From Phyllobacterium sp. OV277 (GTDB lineage: Bacteria; Pseudomonadota; Alphaproteobacteria; Rhizobiales; Rhizobiaceae): a stretch of DNA of 64,000 nucleotides. The DNA lies in assembly GCF_900104355.1 (NCBI RefSeq), contig NZ_FNIY01000007.1, positions 62,001 to 126,000 on the forward strand. Direction: 5' to 3'. The position numbers were made by a program, and so were the translations under genes. This document shows, one piece after another, positions 18,747-27,372 of this stretch. Position 1 is the first letter of the stretch. Each line of letters starts with the position of its first letter. The notes below the pieces were generated by a model, which searched no databases, was not told where the DNA came from, and saw only the letters and a list, made by a program, of their open reading frames with translations.

Positions 18747-19993
18747 GCACCACCGTTAACCCCGTTGATTTTGCCAGCGTCGATAGAGCCGCCAGAAACC
18801 GCTTTCTGATCAAGCTTGTCTCGATGCTGGCGGTCGGATTCGGCGTCTTTCTCAGTGGCTTCGTCATCAACGAGCCCGCGCCCTATGAACTCTATATGGC
18901 CGTGCTGATCGTGGTCTGGGCTCTGTTCGGCCTGCGCTTTTCCCGCAGTGTCGTTGTTCTGCTCGCCCTGTTGGTCATCTTCAATCTCGGCGGTTGGCTA
19001 TCTGTGGCGCAGATGCCAGACCTCAAGACAGCACCCATGTATATGGCCGTTTCGCTGTTTCTTGCCTTCACATCGGTTTTCTTCGCCGCGATCATTGAAG
19101 GCAATCACCGCATCCTGCCAGCAATATTCAACGGCTATCTCATTGCCGCAGTCTGTACCGCCATGCTCGGTATTTTAGGCTATTTCGATGCCTTCCCCGG
19201 CGCTGATGTGTTTACCCGTTATGGCCGCGCCATGGGTGCGTTCAAGGACCCGAATGTGTTTGGGCCATTCCTCATTCTGCCGATTGCCTGGCTGGTGCAC
19301 GGCATATTGGTTGGCAATTTGCGAACCCTGCCGCTGCGCCTCATCCCTACGCTTATTCTCACGCTTGGTGTTTTCCTCTCCTTTTCCCGTGCTGCCTGGG
19401 GCATGGCGGTTCTGGTGATTGCCGGCCTTGCCCTTGCGCTTTTCATTCGAAGCCCGAGCCGTCTTTTCCGCCTCCGGATTGTCTTCCTCGCCGGTCTGGC
19501 GGTGGTTGTGCTTCTCATTGCCATCCTCATTGCCCTGCAAATCCCCAGCGTCTCGGAGCTGTTCTTTGCGCGGGCACAACTGGTACAAGACTATGACGAT
19601 GCGCAGTTCGGACGTTTTGCCCGCCATTGGTACGGCCTGCTGATGTCCGTTGATCATCCCTTTGGCATTGGGCCTCTGGAATTCGGTCCCATCTACGGCG
19701 AAGATACCCATAATATCTGGCTAAAAGCAGCGCTCGACTATGGATGGGTCGGCTTCATCAGTTATCTGACACTAACCATGCTCACACTGGGTCTGGGGCT
19801 GCGTATTCTCTTCCGGGATCGCCCGTGGCAACCCTTCCTGCTCTGCGCGTACCTCACCTATGTCTCGCATGTGGTTGTCGGCAATGTCATCGATACGGAT
19901 CACTGGCGCCATTTCTATATTCTGGTTGGAATCATCTGGGGCTGCGCTGCGCTTGAAGCGCGTCATTCCTCATTGTCCCCGACTAACAAGTAA
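18743..19993 (+). CDS. O-antigen ligase/Wzy-like polymerase family protein
   Basis: A roughly 416-residue integral membrane protein with about ten to eleven hydrophobic helices and a large periplasmic loop. The Wzy_C/O-antigen ligase region is visible as RYGRAMGAFKDPNVFGPFLILP, FLSFSRAAWG, and the loop ending THNIWLKAALDYGWVGF. It probably polymerises the repeat unit made by this locus. The likely start is TTG at 18743, overlapping the previous stop as TTGA; a start at 18680 would overlap the transferase gene by 67 bases. Confidence 0.87.
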   Translation: MSTTVNPVDFASVDRAARNRFLIKLVSMLAVGFGVFLSGFVINEPAPYELYMAVLIVVWALFGLRFSRSVVVLLALLVIFNLGGWLSVAQMPDLKTAPMYMAVSLFLAFTSVFFAAIIEGNHRILPAIFNGYLIAAVCTAMLGILGYFDAFPGADVFTRYGRAMGAFKDPNVFGPFLILPIAWLVHGILVGNLRTLPLRLIPTLILTLGVFLSFSRAAWGMAVLVIAGLALALFIRSPSRLFRLRIVFLAGLAVVVLLIAILIALQIPSVSELFFARAQLVQDYDDAQFGRFARHWYGLLMSVDHPFGIGPLEFGPIYGEDTHNIWLKAALDYGWVGFISYLTLTMLTLGLGLRILFRDRPWQPFLLCAYLTYVSHVVVGNVIDTDHWRHFYILVGIIWGCAALEARHSSLSPTNK

Positions 19994-20270
19994 TTCTGAA
20001 AGTAATGGTATAGATATTACCGCAATATGCTCTACTTGAGTGCATTTCGTTATTAATATTCCATTCGATACATTCATCCTCAACAAATGAAAACCACGAA
20101 ACAACCAAAAATTATTTTGGAATATATACACAATACAAACTCAATACTCACATTGAAAAGAAGCCATTCTGCATGTAAGATCATGCGATTATTTTGAATT
20201 TCTCATATGAGAAGGATTTCTATTCTATAAGTTGAGTCAATGCACTTAGAAGAATGGGTGGAAAAGGTCG
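19994..20270. other. AT-rich gap with a 14-bp palindrome
   Basis: About 280 bases, much richer in A and T than the flanking genes. It holds the perfect palindrome TTCTCATATGAGAA at 20200-20213, about 60 bases upstream of the small gene that follows, and a weaker GCATG/CATGC pair at 20171-20186. Either could be an operator. No coding frame is credible here. Confidence 0.5.
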
Positions 20271-20537
20271 TTGACGTTTTTAGATACTGATAATCCGAAT
20301 TACTCGAAAGCCGACGGCCAACTCATGCAGCAAGCACTGGAGGAAGCTGCACGGAAGCTGAGCATCGAGGACGACAATGACCCGGAACGCAAAGTTCTGG
20401 CGCGGTTTATCCGTGCCGCGTTCCTCATCGGCAACCGGGACGCCGAAGCGATGGCTGGATTTGCAGTGGATGCAGTGCTTGTGCGGCGCAGAGCCGCTGC
20501 AAGCGTAAGCCGCCCTAGCCTCGGAAATTACCGATAA
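20271..20537 (+). CDS. Small hypothetical protein (88 residues)
   Basis: A short acidic, helical protein ([22 protein letters not shown]) with a more hydrophobic second half ([31 protein letters not shown]). No family recognised. The start is a TTG at 20271 with AAAAGG close upstream; an alternative start is not obvious. Codon use is like the neighbours, unlike the AT-rich leader. The last 23 bases overlap the convergent ABC ATPase gene. Confidence 0.55.
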   Translation: MTFLDTDNPNYSKADGQLMQQALEEAARKLSIEDDNDPERKVLARFIRAAFLIGNRDAEAMAGFAVDAVLVRRRAAASVSRPSLGNYR

Positions 20538-21315
20538 ACTGGCGAAATGCGGGTGAGGATTCACCGCTGAACATCTCTGGGGGTGCCCCGGTGCAGTCGA
20601 TCTGCCCTTCCCGCATGAAAACGACGCGGTTCGAGACGTCTCGGGCAAAATTCATTTCATGGGTGACGACGAGCATGGTCATGCCCTCCTCGGCCAAAGC
20701 ACGCATGACGCGTAGCACTTCACCCACAAGCTCTGGATCAAGCGCGGAGGTGGGCTCGTCAAACAACATAACCTTTGGTCTCATCGCCAGCGCTCGCGCT
20801 ATGGCAGCGCGTTGCTGCTGGCCACCGGAGAGATGGGCCGGATAGGCATGGCGCTTTTCTGCAATGCCGACTTTTTCCAGAAGCGCTTCTGCTTCAGCAA
20901 TACACTCGGCTCTGGGGCGTTTCAGCACATGGACAGGCCCTTCGATGACATTCTGCAGGATCGTCATATGCGACCATAGATTGAAGGACTGAAACACCAT
21001 CCCAAGTTCCGCGCGGATATGATCCACCTGCTTCGAACTCGCAGGCATGTTCTTGCCGTGCTTCTTGACCATGTTGATATGTTCGCCATCAACCCAGATT
21101 TCGCCTTCGTCAGCAATTTCGAGCAGATTGATGCAGCGAAGGAAGGTGGATTTGCCCGAACCGCTCGATCCGAGAATGGAGATCACATCACCATCATCGG
21201 CTTCCAGAGAAATACCGCGCAGGACTTCCAGTGAACCAAATTTCTTGCGGATGTTACGCACAGAGAGCCGATTGACGGTTGCTGTGCTCGGGTCGCTGGA
21301 GTGTTCATGCACCAT
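20515..21315 (-). CDS. Polar amino-acid ABC transporter ATPase (HisP/OccP type)
   Basis: A 266-residue ATPase. Walker A is GSSGSGKST (about residues 48-56), the Q loop is MVFQSFNLW, the signature is LSGGQQQR, Walker B is [14 protein letters not shown] and the switch histidine is VVTHEMNF. The insertion [21 protein letters not shown] after the Walker A domain is typical of the HisP/ArtP/OccP subgroup for histidine, arginine, ornithine or opines. Last gene of a four-gene operon reading from 23735 downward. Confidence 0.94.
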   Translation of the reverse strand: MVHEHSSDPSTATVNRLSVRNIRKKFGSLEVLRGISLEADDGDVISILGSSGSGKSTFLRCINLLEIADEGEIWVDGEHINMVKKHGKNMPASSKQVDHIRAELGMVFQSFNLWSHMTILQNVIEGPVHVLKRPRAECIAEAEALLEKVGIAEKRHAYPAHLSGGQQQRAAIARALAMRPKVMLFDEPTSALDPELVGEVLRVMRALAEEGMTMLVVTHEMNFARDVSNRVVFMREGQIDCTGAPPEMFSGESSPAFRQFIGNFRG

Positions 21316-21327
21316 TGCTGATATTCC

Positions 21328-22029
21328 TTACGGCAAACGCGAAACGGCAGCGCGCCGATGGTGTGAAAGCCTATATTCCAGCAGCGCCATGGCCTGCAGG
21401 ATCAGAAAATTAAGAACGAGATAGATAACTGCCGCGCATAGAAACACTTCCATGGTGCGATAGGTCTGCGAGATCAGCCGCTGCGCCACGCCGGTCACTT
21501 CCCAGACTGTCACAAGGCTGGCGAGCGCTGTTGATTTCACCATCATAACGATTTCCGTCGAATAGGCTGGTAGCGCATGGCGGAATGCGATGGGTCCAAT
21601 GATGCGGCGTACCAGCAAAAAACCGGACATGCCGATGGAGCGCGCCGCTTCGATTTCACGGGCCGGAACAGCACGCAGACCGCCACGAAAAATCTCGGCG
21701 GAATAACCGGCGGTACACAAGGCGAGCGAAAGGACTGCGCAAACAAAGGGTTCACGCAGGAACGGCCAGAGAAAACTATAGCGAATGAAGCCGAACTGTC
21801 CGAGGCCATAAAAGACGAGAAACATCTGGATCAGCAGCGGCGAGCCGCGAAACACAAAAATATAACCCTTGGCGAAATTACTGAGGATCGGGTTTTTGGC
21901 GACACGCATCCACACGATCAACAATGCCAGCAAACCGCCTGATGAAACGGAAAGAAAAAACAGGCCAAGCGTCATCGGCACGGCTGCCAGCAGGGTTTTC
22001 ATGGTCTGGAAAATGAAGGCAAAATCCAT
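21328..22029 (-). CDS. Amino-acid ABC transporter permease (HisM/OccM type)
   Basis: A 233-residue inner-membrane subunit with about five helices. The EAA loop that contacts the ATPase is visible as IEAARSIGMSGFLLVRRIIGP. FRGSPLLIQMFLVFYG is characteristic of the HisM/HisQ permease family. It lies 12 bases upstream of the ATPase gene and forms the heterodimeric channel with the next permease. Confidence 0.93.
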   Translation of the reverse strand: MDFAFIFQTMKTLLAAVPMTLGLFFLSVSSGGLLALLIVWMRVAKNPILSNFAKGYIFVFRGSPLLIQMFLVFYGLGQFGFIRYSFLWPFLREPFVCAVLSLALCTAGYSAEIFRGGLRAVPAREIEAARSIGMSGFLLVRRIIGPIAFRHALPAYSTEIVMMVKSTALASLVTVWEVTGVAQRLISQTYRTMEVFLCAAVIYLVLNFLILQAMALLEYRLSHHRRAAVSRLP

Positions 22030-22039
22030 AACCGCTCCC

Positions 22040-22801
22040 TCAAGCCTGACCGAAGGAAGATGGCATGGAGCGATTGGCGCGCCGTTCCGCCCGCGTAAAC
22101 AGCCGATCCGAAAGGCTTGTCAAAATAAGGTAGAGACAGCCACCCGCGATAAAGAACAGGAAATATTGCCGCGTGGACCCCGCAGCAACCTGGCTGGTGC
22201 GCATCAGGTCCGCCAAGCCGGTGACGGATACCAGCGCCGAATCTTTCAGGCTGAGCTGCCAGACATTGCCGATGCCCGGAATAGCGAAACGAAGCACCTG
22301 CGGGGCAATGATGCGCCGGAAGCGCAAGCCACGATGCATGCCAATGGCCTCCGCCGCTTCCAGTTCACCTTTGGGGATGGCGAGAAATGCGCCGCGATAG
22401 ACTTCCGCCTGATAGGCCCCAGAGATAATGCCGACCGCCAGCGCACCCGCGGCAAAGGATGGCAGGCCGAGAAAGCCTTCATAACCAAGATAACGCCCGA
22501 TGGCTGTAACAGCACCGGAGCCACCGAAATAGACGAGATAGATGATCAGAAGTTCGGGAACACCGCGAAATACAGTTGTATAGGCATTGCCGAGTGTACG
22601 CAGAACCCCGCCGCCGGAAAGTTTGGCCCATGCCACCAATGTGCCGACCACAGCGCCGATAAGCAGAGCGACAATGGTCACGCAAAGGGTCATCACGGCA
22701 CCGGCGATCAGCAGACCGCCCCAGCCCTTCTGTCCAAATCCGAGCACTTCGATTAGCCACATCAGCTGTGTTCCCGCTCCGACCGGTTGATCCGGTTTCA
22801 A
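22040..22801 (-). CDS. Amino-acid ABC transporter permease (HisQ/OccQ type)
   Basis: A 253-residue permease, the partner of the preceding one. It shows FRGVPELLIIYLVYFGG, which is the OccQ/NocQ-like form, and the EAA loop ELEAAEAIGMHRGLRFRRIIAP. About five transmembrane helices. The N-terminal 15 residues are poorly conserved, so the start could be a few codons later. The gap to the next permease is 10 bases. Confidence 0.92.
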   Translation of the reverse strand: MKPDQPVGAGTQLMWLIEVLGFGQKGWGGLLIAGAVMTLCVTIVALLIGAVVGTLVAWAKLSGGGVLRTLGNAYTTVFRGVPELLIIYLVYFGGSGAVTAIGRYLGYEGFLGLPSFAAGALAVGIISGAYQAEVYRGAFLAIPKGELEAAEAIGMHRGLRFRRIIAPQVLRFAIPGIGNVWQLSLKDSALVSVTGLADLMRTSQVAAGSTRQYFLFFIAGGCLYLILTSLSDRLFTRAERRANRSMPSSFGQA

Positions 22802-22895
22802 GAGTATAGGCGGGCATTGCCGGACAGTGTAAATGCTTCACATTGTCCGGCAATGCCTTATTCATCCAAAAGACATTACCGCCTTGTGGGAATAG

Positions 22896-23735
22896 TTACG
22901 GGCTAACGTCAGTCTTGAACCACTTCAGCGAAAGGGTTTTCACCGTGCCGTCTGCCAGTGCTGCGGTGATGGCCTTGTCAAACATCGCCTTCAGGTCTGT
23001 GTCAGCCTTGCGAATGCCCAGACCTTCGCCAATGCCGAAAAGCGTGCCGCCGAATTCTGGGCCGGTGAAAACCAGTGCGCCATTGGCTTTTTCGAATGTG
23101 GTGCCGAAATACACGGCGTCATCGAAGGCAAGATCAATACGGCCGGACTCAAGATCAAGATCGCGTTCCGCGCCTGTTTTGTATTCGCGCACCGTGGCGA
23201 TGCTGCCAAAATTGTCATAGATGAACTTGGCATAGACAGTTGCAGCCTGAATGCCGATGGTCTTGCCCTTGAAGGCCGTCTTCATTGCTTCAATTTCCGC
23301 AACGCCTGTTTGACCCGGCGTAAGCTTCAGAACCGAGCCTGTACCGGCAGCATTGACCAGAGGGCTGTCTTTTTGGGTGGCAAAGCCCGCATGGGTATTG
23401 GCGTAGGGAATCGAGAAATCGATAACCTGCTTGCGCTCGTCAGTGATGGACAGCGCATCCATAATGACATCGAACTTGCCCGCATTGAGCGCCGGAATCA
23501 TGCCATCCCAGTCGGAGGCAACAAGCTTGCATTCAACCTTCATTTCCTTGCAGAGATAAGCAGCCAGTTCAGGCTCAAAACCGCCGAGCGTTCCGTCGGG
23601 GTTGGTCACATTCCACGGGGCGTAGGCACCCTCTAGCGTAATAGTGACTGTTTTCCATTCTTTCGCATGGGCTGCGGACATGGACAGCGCAGAAAGCGCT
23701 ATCGCTCCTGACAGCAAGAGCTTGTGTAGTTTCAT
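22896..23735 (-). CDS. Periplasmic basic-amino-acid/opine-binding protein
   Basis: A 279-residue family-3 solute-binding protein with a signal peptide (MKLHKLLLSGAIALSALSMSAAHA). The mature sequence begins with ITLEGAYAPWN and includes GFEPELAAYLCKEM, DWDGMIPALNAGKFD and the arginine-containing ITDERKQVIDFS, as in octopine/nopaline, lysine-arginine-ornithine and histidine receptors. The exact ligand is not readable. The start at 23735 follows AGGAGAAGG and gives the signal peptide; a longer frame upstream does not. First gene of the transporter operon. Confidence 0.92.
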   Translation of the reverse strand: MKLHKLLLSGAIALSALSMSAAHAKEWKTVTITLEGAYAPWNVTNPDGTLGGFEPELAAYLCKEMKVECKLVASDWDGMIPALNAGKFDVIMDALSITDERKQVIDFSIPYANTHAGFATQKDSPLVNAAGTGSVLKLTPGQTGVAEIEAMKTAFKGKTIGIQAATVYAKFIYDNFGSIATVREYKTGAERDLDLESGRIDLAFDDAVYFGTTFEKANGALVFTGPEFGGTLFGIGEGLGIRKADTDLKAMFDKAITAALADGTVKTLSLKWFKTDVSP

Positions 23736-23823
23736 CGGCCTTCTCCTCTTGAGGTTGGCAAGTGTTGAACCTGTGTTCCCGTACCACGCTGCGGTGGCTT
23801 TTGAGCTTTTGTCTTTTCGCAAG

Positions 23824-23836
23824 TTGTATATGGTAC
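23824..23836. promoter_or_regulatory. Possible HutC/GntR operator
   Basis: TTGTATATGGTAC contains GTA/TAC half-sites with the spacing seen in GntR/HutC operators and lies in the divergent gap between the transporter operon and the HutC-like gene. A weak match; prediction only. Confidence 0.25.
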
Positions 23837-23928
23837 CTTATGACATCCCCCGTGCCGCGCAAGAGGGAAAGTCGTGGTGAGAGGCAAAATCTGATCCTGC
23901 ACAAGGAATGAGCAATGAAAGGCCTGAG

Positions 23929-24684
23929 ATGACCAATGCCATGCTCAAGATACAACCTGACACACGTGTTCGTTCCCCACTCTATGCCAATGTGAAGCGG
24001 ATGATCCTTGGCCGCATTCATAGCGGAGAGTGGCCGCCTGAACATCGCGTGCCCTCGGAAAACGAACTCGTGGCGGGGCTTGGGGTCAGCAAAATGACCG
24101 CTAACCGCGCCTTGCGGGAACTCGCCAATGAAGGCGAACTGGTGCGCATTCGCGGCGTCGGTTCGTTTGTCGCGGCGCGTAAGGGCCATTCAACCCTGTT
24201 TGAAGTGCGCAATATCGCCGATGAAATTGTCGAACGCGGCCATACCCACAGCGCCGCCGTCATTCGTCTGGCACGGGAAAAAGCCTCGTGCGCCGTGGCG
24301 GAAGCACTTAACCTGTCTTCCGGTGCCACAGTGTTTCACTCGCTGATCGTGCATAGCGAAAACGGCGTTCCCGTCCAGATCGAAGACCGGTTCGTTAACC
24401 CCGCTGCCGCTCCGGATTATCTTTCTCAGGATTTCACCGCCCTTACGCCCAACGCCTATCTTAGCGCCAATGCTCCCTTGAGCGGATCAGAGCATATTGT
24501 CGAAGCGGCCATGCCGTCAGCGCGCGAGCGCAAGCTGCTTGGTATTTTGCGCAAGGAACCCTGTCTTGCTATCCGCCGTCGTACATGGTCGGGCAAGTCA
24601 GTGGTGTCGCTGGTGCATCTGGTTTATCCCGGCAATCGCTACCGGCTGGAATCGCGAACCGGTGCAACGCCGGACAAACTCTGA
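23929..24684 (+). CDS. hutC: GntR-family transcriptional repressor, HutC subfamily
   Basis: A 251-residue regulator. The winged helix is visible as ENELVAGLGVSKMTANRALRELANEGELVRIRGVGSFVA; the UTRA ligand domain follows from about residue 85, with FHSLIVHSENGVPVQIEDRFVNP and AHLVYPGNRYRLESR-like ending typical of HutC, the urocanate-responsive repressor of histidine use. It is transcribed away from the ABC operon and probably controls it, making histidine or urocanate a candidate substrate. The ATG at 23929 with AAAGG six bases upstream is better placed than one at 23908. No hut catabolic genes are in the window. Confidence 0.85.
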   Translation: MTNAMLKIQPDTRVRSPLYANVKRMILGRIHSGEWPPEHRVPSENELVAGLGVSKMTANRALRELANEGELVRIRGVGSFVAARKGHSTLFEVRNIADEIVERGHTHSAAVIRLAREKASCAVAEALNLSSGATVFHSLIVHSENGVPVQIEDRFVNPAAAPDYLSQDFTALTPNAYLSANAPLSGSEHIVEAAMPSARERKLLGILRKEPCLAIRRRTWSGKSVVSLVHLVYPGNRYRLESRTGATPDKL

Positions 24685-24686
24685 CG

Positions 24687-25514
24687 CTACTTGGTCGCCT
24701 TGCCGCTCTGCGACTGGCCAAGCTTGTGGAAGCTGCGGGTCTTTCTGGTCATGAAATTCAGATAGGCATTAACAGGCATGAACCGTTTGAAGAAATAAGC
24801 CTTTCTGTCCCCGGCGTGCGGCAGGAGAAGATACTGGTTTGTCTCTACAGCGCGATAAATGCGGTCGGCGATTTCTGCGGCGGTAATGGGTGCCTTTTCA
24901 AACAGCCGTTCAATCTTGGCTGCTGCCGCAGGACTGCGCAAGGATTCCGTCAGATTGGTGCGGAAGAAAGACGGGCAGACAACCGTGACGCCGATATTGT
25001 TCGGCGCCAGTTCCACGCGCAGAGTTTCAGAAAACGCCACGACCGCGGCTTTCACCGCATTGTAGCTTCCCATCATTGGCGGATGAACCAGCCCTGCCAT
25101 GGATGCCGTGTTGACGAAATGGCCCTTGCCTTGCGCCTTGAAAACCGGAGCAAAGGCCTGACAACCACGCACGACGCCCAGAAGATTGATGTCGAGCACC
25201 CATTGCCACTGTTCAATGGTTTCGCTTGCAAGCGCGCCAGCTGTTCCCACACCGGCATTGTTGAAGACCACATCAACACCGCCCCATTCCCGCAGCAATT
25301 CCCCGGCAACAGCCTGCAAATCCTCCAGCTTGGTCACATCGCAGTGCCGATAGATGCCCTCGCCTCCAGCGGCTTTGATAAGATCAAGCGTCTCCTGACC
25401 GCGTGCGTCATTGAGATCGCCGATGCAGATGAGAGCACCATCGCGGGCCCAGCGCAGGGCAATTTCCCGTCCAAGACCGGAAGCACCGCCAGTAACAAAG
25501 ATGCGCTTTTTCAT
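24687..25514 (-). CDS. SDR-family oxidoreductase (first of two)
   Basis: A 275-residue short-chain dehydrogenase. The cofactor motif is TGGASGLGREIA near the N-terminus, NNAG follows (VVFNNAGVG), and the catalytic Ser and Tyr-x3-Lys are in NTASMAGLVHPPMMGSYNAVKAAVV. GDLND after beta-2 favours NAD(H). I start at ATG 25514, preceded by AAGGA; a longer frame overlaps the next SDR gene. It ends 2 bases from the convergent hutC stop and is last in the operon that begins with the acyl-CoA dehydrogenase. Confidence 0.9.
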   Translation of the reverse strand: MKKRIFVTGGASGLGREIALRWARDGALICIGDLNDARGQETLDLIKAAGGEGIYRHCDVTKLEDLQAVAGELLREWGGVDVVFNNAGVGTAGALASETIEQWQWVLDINLLGVVRGCQAFAPVFKAQGKGHFVNTASMAGLVHPPMMGSYNAVKAAVVAFSETLRVELAPNNIGVTVVCPSFFRTNLTESLRSPAAAAKIERLFEKAPITAAEIADRIYRAVETNQYLLLPHAGDRKAYFFKRFMPVNAYLNFMTRKTRSFHKLGQSQSGKATK

Positions 25515-25531
25515 CAGGGTGTTCCTTATTA

Positions 25532-26284
25532 TCAGGCGAGACGAAGCACGGCTTTGAGCGGAAGAAAGCGCATGAGAAACCCCATGGGACCCCACGGCCA
25601 CCACGGAACCGATGCTTTGACCGGTTCCCGTTCGATTGCCTGCGCCAGCAGCCGCGAGCCAGTCGGCCCATCAACTTCAAACGGCAGTTTCGGGGCGCCT
25701 TCGTTGATTTCCGTGCGGATATAGCCGGGGAAGATCGTGCTGACCCTGATCGGCGTTGCCATAAGTTCCGCGCGAATGCCTTCCGATAGGGATGCCAGCC
25801 CTGCTTTCGTCGCGGCATAGGTTGTCAGATGTTTTGGCAGACCACGCACCGCGCTCATGGAGGAAATCGTCACCAGATGACCGGCATTCTGCGCGCGAAA
25901 AATCTCGACAGCGGCCTCGCACTGGGCAAGAGCGGCAACGAAATTCGTCTGAGCGGTCTGAACATTCTGCGCAAAATGGCCGGTGCCGATGCGCTTGCCC
26001 TGCCCGATACCCGCATTGACGATAATGCGGTCAATGGTGCCGAACTCCTGCTGCACCTCGCGAAATACCCGGAACACGGCGGGATAATCATTGACGTCGA
26101 GCGCCTTGACAATGACTTTGATGCCGGGGTGCTTGCGTTCCAGTTCGGATTTCAGTGTGTCGAGCCGTTCGGTCCGCCGGGCGCACAAAGCAAGATCGCG
26201 GCCCATGGCGGCAAATTCGCGGGCCATACCTTCGCCAAGCCCTGAGCTTGCACCCGTTATCAATATCGTTTTGCGTATGGCCAT
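25532..26284 (-). CDS. SDR-family oxidoreductase (second of two)
   Basis: A 250-residue short-chain dehydrogenase with TGASSGLGEGMA, VNAGIG and the catalytic SSMSAVRGLPKHLTTYAATKAG. CARRTERLD after beta-2 has arginines that favour NADP(H). The C-terminus (WWPWGPMGFLMRFLPL) is hydrophobic and may associate with the membrane, as in some fatty-acyl SDRs. It lies between the other SDR and the kinase gene with gaps of 17 and 9 bases. Confidence 0.9.
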   Translation of the reverse strand: MAIRKTILITGASSGLGEGMAREFAAMGRDLALCARRTERLDTLKSELERKHPGIKVIVKALDVNDYPAVFRVFREVQQEFGTIDRIIVNAGIGQGKRIGTGHFAQNVQTAQTNFVAALAQCEAAVEIFRAQNAGHLVTISSMSAVRGLPKHLTTYAATKAGLASLSEGIRAELMATPIRVSTIFPGYIRTEINEGAPKLPFEVDGPTGSRLLAQAIEREPVKASVPWWPWGPMGFLMRFLPLKAVLRLA

Positions 26285-26293
26285 GCAGTGCCC

Positions 26294-27367
26294 CTATTTT
26301 CCACTTTGACGGATAATGCGCCGGCAACGCCAGTCGAAATAATTGATCATGATCCAGAGGTTCTTAAACGCAGGATTGCGCGTCTGTCTGTGATAATAGC
26401 GATAATAGATTTGCTGGGCGATGGCCGCGAGCCTGAATAGGCCGAACACCTCGTAAAAGGCAAAATTATCGACTTTCAAACCGCTCTTTTGCAGATAATA
26501 ATCAACAACTTCCCCGCGTTTCATCATGCCGGACAGTGTCGTCGGCTGGCGCTGGGTCAACTTCATCAGATAGGGATCGCCAGCCTCCACCCAATAGGCA
26601 AGCATGCTGCCGAGATCCATCAGTGGATCACCCAGCGTCGCCATCTCCCAATCCAGCACACCGATAATGTTGGTCAAATCTTTTGGGTTGAGCACCAGAT
26701 TGTCAAACCGCCAATCATTGTGGATCAGACATGTATGCGCATCATTGGGGATGTTCGCGGCGAGCCATTCACGCACAAATTTGAATGTCGGCGTGTTCCA
26801 GGTGCGCGCCTTGCCATAGCGGTCGGACCAGCCGGATACCTGCCTTTGCACATAGCCTGCACCCTTACCGAGTGATTCCAATCCCGCTTCTGCAATGTCT
26901 ATCCGGTGCAGTTCGACCAGTTTGTCCAGCATGGTCTCACAGAGGCGGCGCGTGTCCCCGGCGTTCAGCGTCACCCCTTGCGGCAGGCGGCGGCGCGGTA
27001 TGATACCGGCAATGCGCTCCATGACGTAAAACTGCGCACCGATCAGCGTCTCATCCTCGCACAGGCCGATCATCGTGGGGACAGCAGGATAAAACGGCTT
27101 CAATGCCTTCTGCACATTGTATTCCCGCCCCATATCATGGGCGGATTTGGCTTTGGTACCGGCTGGCGGGCGACGCAGGATCAGATCATGCTGCGAATAT
27201 TGCAACCGGTAGGTCCAGTTTGAAGCACCACCGGAAAACTGGGTAACCTCCGGTGTCCCCTCCACCGGCACACCAAGCGCGTGCAGCCATTGGCTGACTG
27301 CTTCCGCATTCAGTTCCTCACCAGCGCGCACCTTGCCCGCGCGATCAATCCCCTTGGCTTCAGTCAT
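26294..27367 (-). CDS. APH-fold phosphotransferase, ACAD10/11 N-domain type
   Basis: A 357-residue kinase. Visible motifs are LRRPPAGTKAKSAHDMGREY, the catalytic loop CLIHNDWRFDNLVL and the metal-binding VLDWEMATLGDPLMDLG. This is the bacterial counterpart of the kinase domain of human ACAD10/ACAD11, which phosphorylates 4-hydroxyacyl-CoA before an acyl-CoA dehydrogenase-like domain removes the phosphate. The adjacent dehydrogenase gene supports that reading. The acyl-CoA dehydrogenase stop overlaps a GTG at 27376; I use the ATG at 27367, but both are possible. Confidence 0.88.
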   Translation of the reverse strand: MTEAKGIDRAGKVRAGEELNAEAVSQWLHALGVPVEGTPEVTQFSGGASNWTYRLQYSQHDLILRRPPAGTKAKSAHDMGREYNVQKALKPFYPAVPTMIGLCEDETLIGAQFYVMERIAGIIPRRRLPQGVTLNAGDTRRLCETMLDKLVELHRIDIAEAGLESLGKGAGYVQRQVSGWSDRYGKARTWNTPTFKFVREWLAANIPNDAHTCLIHNDWRFDNLVLNPKDLTNIIGVLDWEMATLGDPLMDLGSMLAYWVEAGDPYLMKLTQRQPTTLSGMMKRGEVVDYYLQKSGLKVDNFAFYEVFGLFRLAAIAQQIYYRYYHRQTRNPAFKNLWIMINYFDWRCRRIIRQSGK

Positions 27368-27372
27368 TTCAC

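Noticed and set aside
24585-25724. Long plus-strand open frame (379 codons) opposite the SDR genes
   Set aside because: It lies antisense to two genes with intact SDR motifs and has no family features; it reflects GC-rich codon structure.
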